A stretch of DNA of 37,509 nt from Pseudomonadota bacterium (lineage in GTDB: Bacteria; Desulfobacterota; Syntrophorhabdia; Syntrophorhabdales; Syntrophorhabdaceae), in the NCBI GenBank assembly GCA_026388255.1, contig JAPLKC010000027.1:1-37509 (forward strand), given 5' to 3'. The position numbers were made by a program, and so were the translations under genes. The notes below the pieces were generated by a model, which saw nothing but the letters and a program-made list of their open reading frames with translations, was not told the origin of the DNA and searched no databases. Shown here piece by piece: positions 8,144 to 16,341 of the stretch. Numbering within the stretch: the first letter of the stretch is position 1; each line of letters starts with the position of its first letter.

Positions 8144-9871
8144 ATGGATTCTGATAAGCTTCCACATTTTGATATTTTGGATTGTACAATAAGAGATGGC
8201 GGGTACTTAAACAATTGGCGTTTTGATGCAAAAATGGTGCGGGAAGTATACCGTGCGCTCTCTAAGGCTGGTGTTGATATTGTTGAAATTGGATTTAGAG
8301 GGACAGACAAATATTTTAACAGAAATGAATTCGGTCCCTGGAGATTTACCGATATAAAAGACCTGAAAGAAGTAGTTGGGGGTATCAAAGGTGCCAGGCT
8401 TGCAATCATGGGGGACTATGGAAAGCTTGATGTCGAAGATTTTACAGATGATTATAGGGAGTATGTTGATTTTATCAGGATTGCCGTACATAAGGACGGT
8501 ACACCCGGGGCAATCAGACAGCTTGAAGAAATTAAGAAGAAAGGATTTGAGGTATCTCTGAATGCTATGGGTATTACGGGCTATACCGGAGAAGAAACGC
8601 AAGAATTGGTCAAGATGCTTGCGGATTCCGATATAGATTATATATATATTGCAGACAGTTATGGTTCAATTCTGCCGGATCAGATGCGACAGCTCGTTGA
8701 GCCTTTTTTGGGGCTTAAGCATATAAAGATCGGTTTTCATCCCCACAATAGTTTACAGATGGCTTTTGCGAATACCCTTGAAGCAATAAAGTGTGGTGTT
8801 GATATCATTGACGGTACAATATACGGTATGGGCCGGGGTGCTGGAAATCTTCCTACAGAGGTTATACTCTCATATCTTCAGCTTTCAACAACGGATAAGT
8901 ACAATGTTATCCCCATATTGCACTGTATAGACAGGTTTTTTACAAACATTCAAACAGATGAGCCCTGGGGATATCAGCTTCCGTATATGCTCTCAGGCAT
9001 ATTTCAGTGCCATCCTTATTATCCCAAAACACTTGTAGATTACCGCGAGTTTTCAATGGAAGATATCTGGAAAGCCCTTGAAGTTTTACGCAAGATAAAC
9101 CCTGTCGGTTTTTCAAAAGATATTCTTGATGATATCATAAAGAGTGGCATGATAGGCGGTCTTAGAAAGGGTAAGATAGGTGAAGGGAAATCTGTTGATG
9201 CAAATAAGCAGAGGGAGAGGACAATTGAGGTCCCATATAAAGATCTGTATAAGGGGAGGGATTTTCTCTTACTGGCCAACGGTCCTACCCTGAAGGAGTA
9301 TGGAACGAAGATTGATGAATTTATCAAGAAGTATAATCCTGTAATCCTTGGCGCTAATTATCTTTCCGGTTTATTCAAACCACATTATCATTCCTTTAAC
9401 AACAAAAAGAGGTTTGTAGATTATATTGATACTGTTGACAACAATGCGGTTTTGTTGCTTGGAGAAAACTTTCCGGACGATATGATCAGGGAATATACAT
9501 CCAGGAGTTATGAAACCCTTTATTTTAATGATGAACTGAATGATTTTGATATTATTGACGGAGTGATCCAGTCTAATTGCAGGACAATTGCGGTATTACT
9601 TATGGGTGTGGCCATTGTTATGGGTGCAAACAGAATATTTGCCGTAGGAATGGACGGTTATGCCGGTTCAGAGTTGAAAGAGGGTTTTCATTTTTATGAC
9701 GAAAAGGTTGAGCCCGAAGAAAAAGACCTTGTTATTGAGCGTCACCGCTATAACCAGCATTTTATTGAGCAGATTGATGAATACCTGAATAGCATAGGAA
9801 AAGAGGGCATACATATACTTACTCCCACAAGCTATAAGGCCTTTTATAAAGGGATAGAAAATTACCTCTAA
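8144..9871 (+). CDS. DRE-TIM pyruvate aldolase fused to a DUF115-like domain
   Basis: Residues 9-350 resemble 4-hydroxy-2-oxovalerate aldolase (HMGL-like DRE-TIM family). They show the DCTIRDGGYLNNW opening with catalytic Arg-Asp at 17-18, the metal-binding HPH at 199-201, and DGTIYGMGRGAGN at 223 onward. Known members join pyruvate enolate to an aldehyde or cleave the reverse. Residues about 370-575 are a second domain with DFLLLANGPTLKEY and IFAVGMDGY, like the DUF115/MptE-like domain that binds phosphorylated or nucleotide substrates. An upstream TTG at 8072 keeps the frame open, but ATG 8144 has AAGAGG 8 nt upstream and begins right before the barrel. It probably opens the sugar-acid cassette with the next genes. 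Domain calls are good; the substrate is unknown. Confidence 0.82.
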   Translation: MDSDKLPHFDILDCTIRDGGYLNNWRFDAKMVREVYRALSKAGVDIVEIGFRGTDKYFNRNEFGPWRFTDIKDLKEVVGGIKGARLAIMGDYGKLDVEDFTDDYREYVDFIRIAVHKDGTPGAIRQLEEIKKKGFEVSLNAMGITGYTGEETQELVKMLADSDIDYIYIADSYGSILPDQMRQLVEPFLGLKHIKIGFHPHNSLQMAFANTLEAIKCGVDIIDGTIYGMGRGAGNLPTEVILSYLQLSTTDKYNVIPILHCIDRFFTNIQTDEPWGYQLPYMLSGIFQCHPYYPKTLVDYREFSMEDIWKALEVLRKINPVGFSKDILDDIIKSGMIGGLRKGKIGEGKSVDANKQRERTIEVPYKDLYKGRDFLLLANGPTLKEYGTKIDEFIKKYNPVILGANYLSGLFKPHYHSFNNKKRFVDYIDTVDNNAVLLLGENFPDDMIREYTSRSYETLYFNDELNDFDIIDGVIQSNCRTIAVLLMGVAIVMGANRIFAVGMDGYAGSELKEGFHFYDEKVEPEEKDLVIERHRYNQHFIEQIDEYLNSIGKEGIHILTPTSYKAFYKGIENYL

Positions 9872-10005
9872 TACCATGCTGTCTTCGTCTGCCCATCTTT
9901 GTTGTCTCCTCCTTACACTCCTAGATTTACTAGTGTGGTACGCCTGCGTCGGTTCGTCGTCGGCGCCTCGATGTGCTTTTGAATACAAAATAGTATAAAA
10001 AACCT
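9872..10005. repeat. Probable dispersed palindromic intergenic element
   Basis: This gap is clearly GC-richer than its surroundings around 9935-9972, and holds tandem GTCGG/CGTCG motifs plus an imperfect stem CACTCCTAG / CTAGTGTG around ATTTA (about 9915-9935). It ends in GCTTTTGAATACAA (9975-9988), which recurs as GCGTTTGAATACAA in the gap at 923-936. The look is that of short palindromic elements scattered between genes in related genomes; I cannot confirm copy number from one window. A minus-strand frame running through it is not a credible gene. Confidence 0.4.
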
Positions 10006-11013
10006 ATGACAGACCGCTACCAGGAATTAAGAAAACTTTTTCAGGAACGGAAACTTTTTAAACTTGTCTGTGGTGCAGGAAACGAGGACCTTACCGAGGT
10101 GAGGAGACTTGCAACAATATACACCCTTGCTGGTGCGGCCATGCATGATCTTTCTGCTAATGTGGATGTTGTTGAGGCGGCGAAAAAAGGTATAAAGACT
10201 GCGTACGAACTGGCTCCCATGATGGACAGAAAGATAGCTCTTCGGCCTTTCCTCAATGTTAGCATAGGTATCAAAGGAGACCCTCATGTGCGTAAAGCAC
10301 AAATAGACAAAAAAGTCTGTACATGTTGCGGTAAGTGCATCGATGTTTGTAGACAGGAGGCAATAGAAGAAGACTTTATTATACAGGAATTCCGGTGTAT
10401 CGGCTGCGGCGACTGTGAAAAGGCCTGTGCTTTTGAGGCAATTAACTTTATCCATAAAAAGGCGGATTTTGACAAAATACTCCCTGAATGTGCCAGAGCG
10501 GGAGTTGAAACTATGGAACTCCATGCTGTTACTGAAGATGATGATGCGGCAATAAGGGACTGGAGGCTTCTCAATAGGATTATAAAAGATAATTTTGTCA
10601 GCGTATGCCTTGACAGGTCGTTGCTATCGAATAAACGTATTATAGAACGTATTGAAAAAATGTACGAGATTACCGGTGAGCGCATGATAGTTCAGGCAGA
10701 CGGTGTGCCCATGAGCGGCGAAGGGGACGATTTTAATACCACATTACAGGCAGTGGCTTGTGCTGATGTTGTAATGAAAAGCGGCATGCCTGTCATGGTT
10801 CTTCTTTCAGGTGGAACAAACAGCAAAACCGGCACCCTTGCAAGGCAGTGCGGTGTTTTTGCGCATGGTGTTGCTGTGGGCAGTTTTGCCAGAAAGATTG
10901 TAAAGCCTTTTGTGATGCGGGATGATTTTGATGCTGATTTTGATATCATAAAAGAGGCTGTCTCTGTAGCTGAAGACCTTGTCCGACTGAACCTGGAAGA
11001 CATCCATGGTTGA
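10006..11013 (+). CDS. LdpA-like protein with two [4Fe-4S] ferredoxin motifs
   Basis: The N-terminus (FKLVCGAGNEDLTEVRRLAT followed by a TLAGAAMHDLSA segment) and C-terminus (QADGVPMSGEGDDFNTT, LLSGGTNSKTGTLARQCGV, GVAVGSFARKIVKPF) match the cyanobacterial LdpA family as I remember it. Two CxxCxxCxxxC motifs lie between them: Cys105/108/111/115 and Cys131/134/137/141. Each should bind a [4Fe-4S] cluster. In cyanobacteria LdpA senses redox for the clock; that role is unlikely here. The place between an aldolase and a HAD phosphatase suggests a redox or TIM-barrel-like enzyme of sugar-acid synthesis. No Shine-Dalgarno is visible before ATG 10006. The stop overlaps the next start by 8 nt. The family call is by recall, the function is unknown. 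Confidence 0.72.
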   Translation: MTDRYQELRKLFQERKLFKLVCGAGNEDLTEVRRLATIYTLAGAAMHDLSANVDVVEAAKKGIKTAYELAPMMDRKIALRPFLNVSIGIKGDPHVRKAQIDKKVCTCCGKCIDVCRQEAIEEDFIIQEFRCIGCGDCEKACAFEAINFIHKKADFDKILPECARAGVETMELHAVTEDDDAAIRDWRLLNRIIKDNFVSVCLDRSLLSNKRIIERIEKMYEITGERMIVQADGVPMSGEGDDFNTTLQAVACADVVMKSGMPVMVLLSGGTNSKTGTLARQCGVFAHGVAVGSFARKIVKPFVMRDDFDADFDIIKEAVSVAEDLVRLNLEDIHG

Positions 11014-11782
11014 CTTACTTGTAGGGAAAGCCATTATCGATGATGTCCGTGTAATTATCTTCGACAAGGATGGAACCCTTATAGAGCTTTATCATTACTG
11101 GTCTAAGATGGTGGAACTCAGGGCGAGACTTATTTGTGAAAGACTGTCACTTGATAACATACATGTAAAGAATATTTCCTATGAAATGGGGGTTGATGAT
11201 AATACCGGCAGGCTCAGACCGGATGGCCCGGTAGGTCTCAAGAAGCGGGAAATAGTTATGCAGGCTGCTATAGATTATCTCGCAGGTCTGGGATATAAAG
11301 AAACATACAACCTTTGTTTCAATATCTTTAAAGAAGTGGATGAGTTTACTTCCAGCGATCTCAAGGGATTCGTAAAACCCATATCCGGTGCAAAAGAGCT
11401 TGTGAGAAAAGCCTCTAAAAACGGATGCAAAATAGCTGTTGCTACGACAGACAGACGGGAAAGAGCGGGACTGGCAATGAACTTTATAGGAATTGGTGAT
11501 GTTGTTGACATGATTGTTGGTGCAGACGATGTGTCCAGACAGAAACCTGATCCTGAGCAGGTATACATGATCCTTAATACCTTTGGTATAGACCGGTCGC
11601 ATGCTGTCATGGTTGGTGATGCCCTAACTGATGTCGAGATGGGGATAAACGCTGGTGTGAAGGCCTCAATCGGTCTTTTGACAGGTTTTGCAACATATGA
11701 ACAACTTATGAAAACTACACCCTATGTGGCTGACGATATTTCAAAAATAGAAATAATAACAAGGGATGGTGACAAGCCATGA
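11006..11782 (+). CDS. HAD-superfamily sugar phosphatase
   Basis: The catalytic loop is IIFDKDGTL with nucleophile Asp20 and acid Asp22. Motif II is AVATTD (Thr147/148), motif III Lys180 in RQKPDPEQ, and motif IV GDALTDVEMG with Asp205 and Asp209. The large insert between motifs I and II (about 100 residues) is a C1-type helical cap, as in phosphoglycolate phosphatase. The neighbours (two pyruvate-type aldolases and a KdsB-like enzyme) suggest it removes a phosphate from a ulosonate phosphate, filling the slot that KdsC fills in Kdo synthesis; this is inference. It overlaps the upstream gene by 8 nt, and the next start by 4 nt (ATGA). SD GGAAGA lies about 8 nt before the ATG. Confidence 0.85.
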   Translation: MVDLLVGKAIIDDVRVIIFDKDGTLIELYHYWSKMVELRARLICERLSLDNIHVKNISYEMGVDDNTGRLRPDGPVGLKKREIVMQAAIDYLAGLGYKETYNLCFNIFKEVDEFTSSDLKGFVKPISGAKELVRKASKNGCKIAVATTDRRERAGLAMNFIGIGDVVDMIVGADDVSRQKPDPEQVYMILNTFGIDRSHAVMVGDALTDVEMGINAGVKASIGLLTGFATYEQLMKTTPYVADDISKIEIITRDGDKP

Positions 11783-12558
11783 AAAACACACTTAAAAATA
11801 CGCTGAAAAAAGGCAATGTGGTCTATGGCCCCTGGTGTACGATTCCCTCTGCTGCGGTTGTTAATGTAATTGCCGCTACAGGGGTAGATTTTATAATTAT
11901 TGACATGGAGCACGGATCTCATAATATAGAGACCGTTGAAAATATGATACGGGCTGCTGAAGTCGAAGGATGTTTTTCGATAGTGAGGGTGGCGAAAAAC
12001 GACGAGGCATTGATATTAAGCGCTCTTGATATCGGCGCCTGTGGAGTAATCGTCCCCCATATCGAGTCTAAGGAAGATGCTGAACTGGCAATTTCTTATA
12101 CGAAATATTACCCATTAGGAACAAGAGGTTTTTCGCCATTTACAAGAGCCGGCGGGTATTCGCTCCACAATGTGAAAGGTCACGCTGAAAAACAGAACAA
12201 AGAAACGTCGCTGATCCTTCTTCTTGAAGGCAAGGCGGGTATCGGGAACCTCGAAGACATCCTTTCTATTGAAGATGTTGAAACAAAAGTTGATGCCATA
12301 TATATCGGTGCATACGATCTTTCACAGGCGCTCGGTGTTCCCGGCCAGGTGGATCATCCTGATGTGAGGAGCACCATGGAGATATGTATAGCCAGGATCA
12401 ATAAAAGTGGAATTGCCGCAGGCGGGTATGTGGCAAAGGATGAGAACGATATCCGGTGGATGCGTGATATGGGCATGCAGTTAATCACCCTTCTGCCAGA
12501 TTGTACCATGATTTACCATGCCTTTGAGAGGTTTTACCATGATTTCAGGAAGAGATGA
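11779..12558 (+). CDS. HpcH/HpaI-family pyruvate aldolase
   Basis: This is a metal-dependent class II aldolase barrel of 259 aa, normal for the family. Landmarks are IIDMEHG (44-46 region), SIVRVAKND with Arg70, GVIVPHIESKEDA, GTRGFSPF, Glu150 in LLLEGKAGIGN and Asp180 in YIGAYDLS. The Glu and Asp are the metal ligands in HpaI and the 2-keto-3-deoxy-L-rhamnonate aldolase group. Known members join pyruvate with an aldehyde to a 4-hydroxy-2-oxo acid, or cleave it. Placed just before a CMP-ulosonate-synthetase-like gene, a synthetic role making a 3-deoxy-2-ulosonate is likely (inference). The usual E...AVxN reads EGKAGIGN, so specificity may be altered. The start overlaps the upstream stop by 4 nt. 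Confidence 0.88.
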   Translation: MKNTLKNTLKKGNVVYGPWCTIPSAAVVNVIAATGVDFIIIDMEHGSHNIETVENMIRAAEVEGCFSIVRVAKNDEALILSALDIGACGVIVPHIESKEDAELAISYTKYYPLGTRGFSPFTRAGGYSLHNVKGHAEKQNKETSLILLLEGKAGIGNLEDILSIEDVETKVDAIYIGAYDLSQALGVPGQVDHPDVRSTMEICIARINKSGIAAGGYVAKDENDIRWMRDMGMQLITLLPDCTMIYHAFERFYHDFRKR

Positions 12559-12597
12559 AAATCACCTTTATGAAATATTAATTTTAGGGGGTGGGAT

Positions 12598-13335
12598 ATG
12601 AAGATTGTCGGTATGGTCCCGGCAAGGCTTCAATCAAGCAGGCTGCCTGAAAAAGCCCTTATAGATATAGAAGGTCTGCCCATAGTCATCCATACCTGTA
12701 AAAGAGCCAAGCTGGCCGGAAAACTCGAAGAAGTTTACCTTGTAACGGATAGTGAGAAAATAAGAGAAGCGGGAGAGTTCCACAGCATTAAGGTCATCAT
12801 GACAGGAACGCATCACAGAAGCGGTTCCGATAGACTTGCAGAGGCGTGTACTTATATTGAGTGTGATATTGTAGTAAATATCCAGGGCGACGAACCCCTT
12901 GTTGTGCCTGAACATATTGACGCAATTGTTGATCCCCTTGTGCTGGATCCTGCTGTCCAGATTGCTGTTGGGGTTACACCCTATAAAAAAAGAGGCAGCA
13001 CCTCTGATATTAAGGCTGTTTTAGACCTTGAGGGCAATATTATGTATTGTTCCCGTAACGATCTGCCAAGCGATGCACGAAGTACAGTAAATGAGATGTT
13101 TAAGATGTGTTTTATAGTTCCATTCAGGAAGGGGTTTCTCCTCCAGTACACATTGTGGGAACCGACGCCCCTTGAAACCATTGAATTCAACGAGTACCTC
13201 CGGGTGTTGGAACATGGCGTGAAGATGCGCGCTGTTAAGATCGACAATGCCAGGATCAGTGTCGACACCCCTGAAGACCTTGCGATTGTGCGCGAGATGA
13301 TGAAGGAAGATACAATCAAGCACAGATATATGTGA
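12598..13335 (+). CDS. KdsB-like CMP-3-deoxy-ulosonate cytidylyltransferase
   Basis: The family activates Kdo or related 3-deoxy-ulosonates with CTP. All key motifs are present: PARLQSSRLPEKAL (Arg10, Arg15, Lys19), HHRSGSDRLAEA in place of KdsB HxSGTDR, VVNIQGDEPL with the metal-binding Asp98, and SVDTPEDL near the C-terminus. The length of 245 aa is typical. The KdsB tail E..EQLR.LE.G reads EFNEYLRVLEHG, a small change that may mark a different ulosonic acid. Placement behind two aldolases and a phosphatase, rather than with lpxK or kdsA, points to a specialised paralogue. A G-rich stretch AGGGGGTGGG precedes the ATG. Confidence 0.85.
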   Translation: MKIVGMVPARLQSSRLPEKALIDIEGLPIVIHTCKRAKLAGKLEEVYLVTDSEKIREAGEFHSIKVIMTGTHHRSGSDRLAEACTYIECDIVVNIQGDEPLVVPEHIDAIVDPLVLDPAVQIAVGVTPYKKRGSTSDIKAVLDLEGNIMYCSRNDLPSDARSTVNEMFKMCFIVPFRKGFLLQYTLWEPTPLETIEFNEYLRVLEHGVKMRAVKIDNARISVDTPEDLAIVREMMKEDTIKHRYM

Positions 13336-13344
13336 TTTTTTTAG

Positions 13345-15159
13345 ATGAATAAACTTGCCATCATTCATAGCAGCCTGTCCAACGAAAAGATAAGCTCTTT
13401 TTTGAAGATTTCGGGTTGTACGAAGTGGTTGCCTTTAATAAGTGATTATGAGAGGGTACGTGAGCTTGAAGAGGTTCTTGCAGGTGCAGAAAAAATTTGT
13501 GATATAAGCGGTGATCTCCAGGACACGGCAGACTTACTCAGAAGGCCATTCTATGAAGTGACAGCAGAATTAGGAGTAAAGTATAACTCTCTTGAATGGT
13601 GGGCTAACAACATATCCGAGCGAAACACCATGAAGTGTAATCTTTTTCTCCACTGCTGCTATTGTTATATTTTTTCCCGCAAAATGGAGGAGGGAGAAGA
13701 TTTTTGTGTTATATCGGACAGCCGCGCTGTTATAAAAAATATCACGGACATTGCCGAAAAAAAAAGAATGGATGTAATAAGTAAAACCCCTTTAGTTATT
13801 ATGGATGGTAGGTTTGGAGCTTTTATTGATGGGCTTTATAAACTGATCCTGCATCTTAGCGTTTTTGCTTTGACAAGACTGAACAGGTTCTATCACAGGA
13901 CAATAACGGAAAGATGGAAACCCTTAAAAAATCCTGATGTAGTCCTTCATACATGGGTAGACGAGAAATGTTTTGGTCCGGAAGGCCAGTTCAGGGATCG
14001 CTATTTTACTGTTCTGCCCGATTATTACCGGAGTAAAGGCGTTAATAAAGCAACTTTTGTTACTTTTTCTTACCGTAATATTACCCGTTCCCTATGGGAT
14101 GCCTTTTCTTTTCTCCATACCAATAAAGAGGATTTTATCGTTCCACGGGATTATTATCATATTGGGGACTACCTGTTTCCTTTCATGTTACGTTTTAAAC
14201 AACGCCGTTTTATTTTTCAGCATATTATTTTAAAGGGTGTTGATTGTTCCATGCTGTTTTATGAGTATCATCGGAACGAACCCATTCACTTCGAGGCAAT
14301 GTATTACCTGCTCATTAAAAGACTTGCAAATCAAGGCATAAAGCCTAAAGTGCTGATTGACGGGTTTGAGAATATGATAACCGATAAGATGATCCAGCTT
14401 GGGGTACGGGAATTTATGCACGGGACAGAGGTATATGGTTTTTTTCATGTGGCGCCGCCTCCTCATGTACTTAGTTTTTTTACCGACATTGGCGAATATG
14501 ACGTTGCTCCTCTGCCGGACAGGATCATATGCAATGGCCCAAAATACAAGGATATCCTTGCAAAGGAACACTTCCCTGAAGAACGGATTTTTGTAGGTGC
14601 CGCACTTCGGTATCTATATCTTCATAACATTAAAAAGGCATCCGGTGATAGACACGACAATTTTATAATTTTAGTTGTTTTGCCAATTGAAAAAGAGGTA
14701 GTAATAGAGCTTTTCTATAAGCTTAAGGCAGCAATCGGGGGGATTGATCATTACCGGATGATCCTGAAGCCTCACCCCATGGAGACGACGATCATCGAAA
14801 AGATTAAAGGCGATTTCCTCCCCGATACGGAAGTTTTTACCGGCGGGATGGATGAGGCGCTAAAAAAGTGTGATATTGTAGTCAGCGCTGCCACAGGAGC
14901 TGTTCTTGATTGTGTTATGGCTGATAAAGAGGTAGTCAGGGTTGGGAGAAGCACACAGATTGACTTTGATCCCCTGGCGTGGTTTGAGGAATTCGGCAGG
15001 CCATGCAGCAGCATAGATGAATTAAGAAAAAAACTTATTGACGCTGAGAAAAGAATAAAAAGTCAATCTTATGAAAAGCCCAAGTATTCCGCAATGCTCC
15101 CGGAACTTTTTTCTCCGATGACAGAGGAGACCATGAAGCCATTTCTCCCACCCGGCTAA
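13345..15159 (+). CDS. Large surface-carbohydrate transferase, GT-B-like (putative ulosonate transferase)
   Basis: This 604-aa protein resembles the large surface-carbohydrate biosynthesis proteins of Leptospira-type O-antigen loci, by recall. The C-terminal half is GT-B-like: REFMHGTEVYGFFHVAPPPH, then PDRIICNGPKY, RIFVGAALRY, YRMILKPHPMETT and CDIVVSAATGAVLDCVMADKEVVRVG. The KPHP turn and the later Ser/Thr-rich loop recur in capsule, polysialyl and CDP-glycerol type transferases that use CMP- or CDP-linked donors. The N-terminal 300 residues match nothing I know. It begins 9 nt after the KdsB-like gene, so transfer of that CMP-sugar is the simplest guess. A TTTTTTAGATG context gives no clear Shine-Dalgarno, suggesting coupling. 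Confidence 0.6.
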   Translation: MNKLAIIHSSLSNEKISSFLKISGCTKWLPLISDYERVRELEEVLAGAEKICDISGDLQDTADLLRRPFYEVTAELGVKYNSLEWWANNISERNTMKCNLFLHCCYCYIFSRKMEEGEDFCVISDSRAVIKNITDIAEKKRMDVISKTPLVIMDGRFGAFIDGLYKLILHLSVFALTRLNRFYHRTITERWKPLKNPDVVLHTWVDEKCFGPEGQFRDRYFTVLPDYYRSKGVNKATFVTFSYRNITRSLWDAFSFLHTNKEDFIVPRDYYHIGDYLFPFMLRFKQRRFIFQHIILKGVDCSMLFYEYHRNEPIHFEAMYYLLIKRLANQGIKPKVLIDGFENMITDKMIQLGVREFMHGTEVYGFFHVAPPPHVLSFFTDIGEYDVAPLPDRIICNGPKYKDILAKEHFPEERIFVGAALRYLYLHNIKKASGDRHDNFIILVVLPIEKEVVIELFYKLKAAIGGIDHYRMILKPHPMETTIIEKIKGDFLPDTEVFTGGMDEALKKCDIVVSAATGAVLDCVMADKEVVRVGRSTQIDFDPLAWFEEFGRPCSSIDELRKKLIDAEKRIKSQSYEKPKYSAMLPELFSPMTEETMKPFLPPG

Positions 15160-15218
15160 GGCTGGTATGTTGATAAGGAAGTTTATTTTAAAGACTCAAA
15201 TTTTCGGAGGTTTTAACG

Positions 15219-16331
15219 ATGTTACAGGCACATAGACCCTCTATCGGTAATGAAGAGCTTGAAGAGGTTAGAAAGGTATTTGAAACAGGTTGGCTTGGTA
15301 TGGGCTCGCAGGTATTAGAATTTGAAAATATGATGAAGGACTATCTGGGTGCGCGCAATGTGGTGGCTGTAAATACAGGAACGACAGCGCTCCATATTAC
15401 ACTCGATGCTTACGGCATCGGACCGGGAGATGAGGTGATCACTCCTTCATTGACATTTTGTGCAGGTATACAAAGCATTATTGCCCTTGGTGCAACCCCT
15501 GTTTTTTGTGAAATTGATCCGTATACCCTCAATATTGATCTTGCTGATATGGAAAAACGGATAACGACAGAAACAAAGGCTATTATGCCGGTTCATTATT
15601 GTGGTTATGCCTGTGATATGGACAGGCTCCTTGAAATTGCAGGAAGCAAAAAAATTGTTGTTATCGAAGATGCTGCCCATGCCTTCGGTTCATCATACAA
15701 AGGCAGGAAGATCGGCAGTATCGGCGATGCAACCTGCTTCAGCTTTGACCCGATAAAAAATATTACCTGCGGTGAGGGAGGGGCAATAGCTGTCAGCGAT
15801 GATGTGATTGCAGAAAAGATACGCAAAAAAAGGGTTCTTGGAATATCAAAGGATTCCTGGCAGAGACAGGAAAAGACGCAGAGTTGGTTTTATGAGGTGG
15901 TGACGCAGGGATACCGTTACCATATGAGCAATATCAATGCTGCTATAGGGATAGTACAGCTCAGGAAGATTCATAAATTCATTGAGCGAAAGAGATTTAT
16001 TATAGAAAAGTACGATAGAGCCTTTAAAAATATCAATAACATCAAGACATTTAAGTGGGACTTCAGCGAGATGGCCCCCTTTATGTACATACTGCGTGTT
16101 GCAGGCGGCAGAAGGGACGAGATGATGGATTTCCTTGCATCAAAAGGTGTGGCAAGTGGTGTCCATTACATACCTAATCATATCCAGCCATTTTTTAAAG
16201 ATTATACAACAGAGCTTCCTGTTACGGAAATGATATGGAAGGAAATTATCACACTTCCTCTCTTCTATGACATGACAGACGAGGATGTGAACCTTGTCAT
16301 CCGCTCTGTAACAGAATTTTGTAATCAGTGA
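15219..16331 (+). CDS. DegT/DnrJ/EryC1-type sugar aminotransferase
   Basis: This PLP enzyme makes an amino sugar from a nucleotide-linked keto sugar. Marks are GWLGMGSQVLEFE, VAVNTGTTALHITL, GDEVITPSLTF, VVIEDAAHAFGSSYKGRKIG and the PLP-lysine motif FSFDPIKNITCGEGG. A YRYHMSNINAAIGIVQL segment and HYIPNHIQPFF follow the family pattern. The length of 370 aa is standard. A strong Shine-Dalgarno (CGGAGG) sits 8 nt before ATG 15219, and the 59-nt gap makes this a possible new translation unit. Its keto-sugar partner may be the product of the SDR gene at 20674 or of genes outside the window. Confidence 0.9.
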   Translation: MLQAHRPSIGNEELEEVRKVFETGWLGMGSQVLEFENMMKDYLGARNVVAVNTGTTALHITLDAYGIGPGDEVITPSLTFCAGIQSIIALGATPVFCEIDPYTLNIDLADMEKRITTETKAIMPVHYCGYACDMDRLLEIAGSKKIVVIEDAAHAFGSSYKGRKIGSIGDATCFSFDPIKNITCGEGGAIAVSDDVIAEKIRKKRVLGISKDSWQRQEKTQSWFYEVVTQGYRYHMSNINAAIGIVQLRKIHKFIERKRFIIEKYDRAFKNINNIKTFKWDFSEMAPFMYILRVAGGRRDEMMDFLASKGVASGVHYIPNHIQPFFKDYTTELPVTEMIWKEIITLPLFYDMTDEDVNLVIRSVTEFCNQ

Positions 16332-16341
16332 CCAACTCTTT

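Noticed and set aside
9668-9988. Minus-strand ORF across the end of the aldolase gene and the intergenic element
   Set aside because: It mostly shadows the real gene, has no recognisable protein pattern and ends in repeat-like DNA.
10006-11013. A circadian or light-sensing function for the LdpA-like protein
   Set aside because: The known role belongs to cyanobacteria; no clock genes are nearby and the operon context is carbohydrate synthesis.
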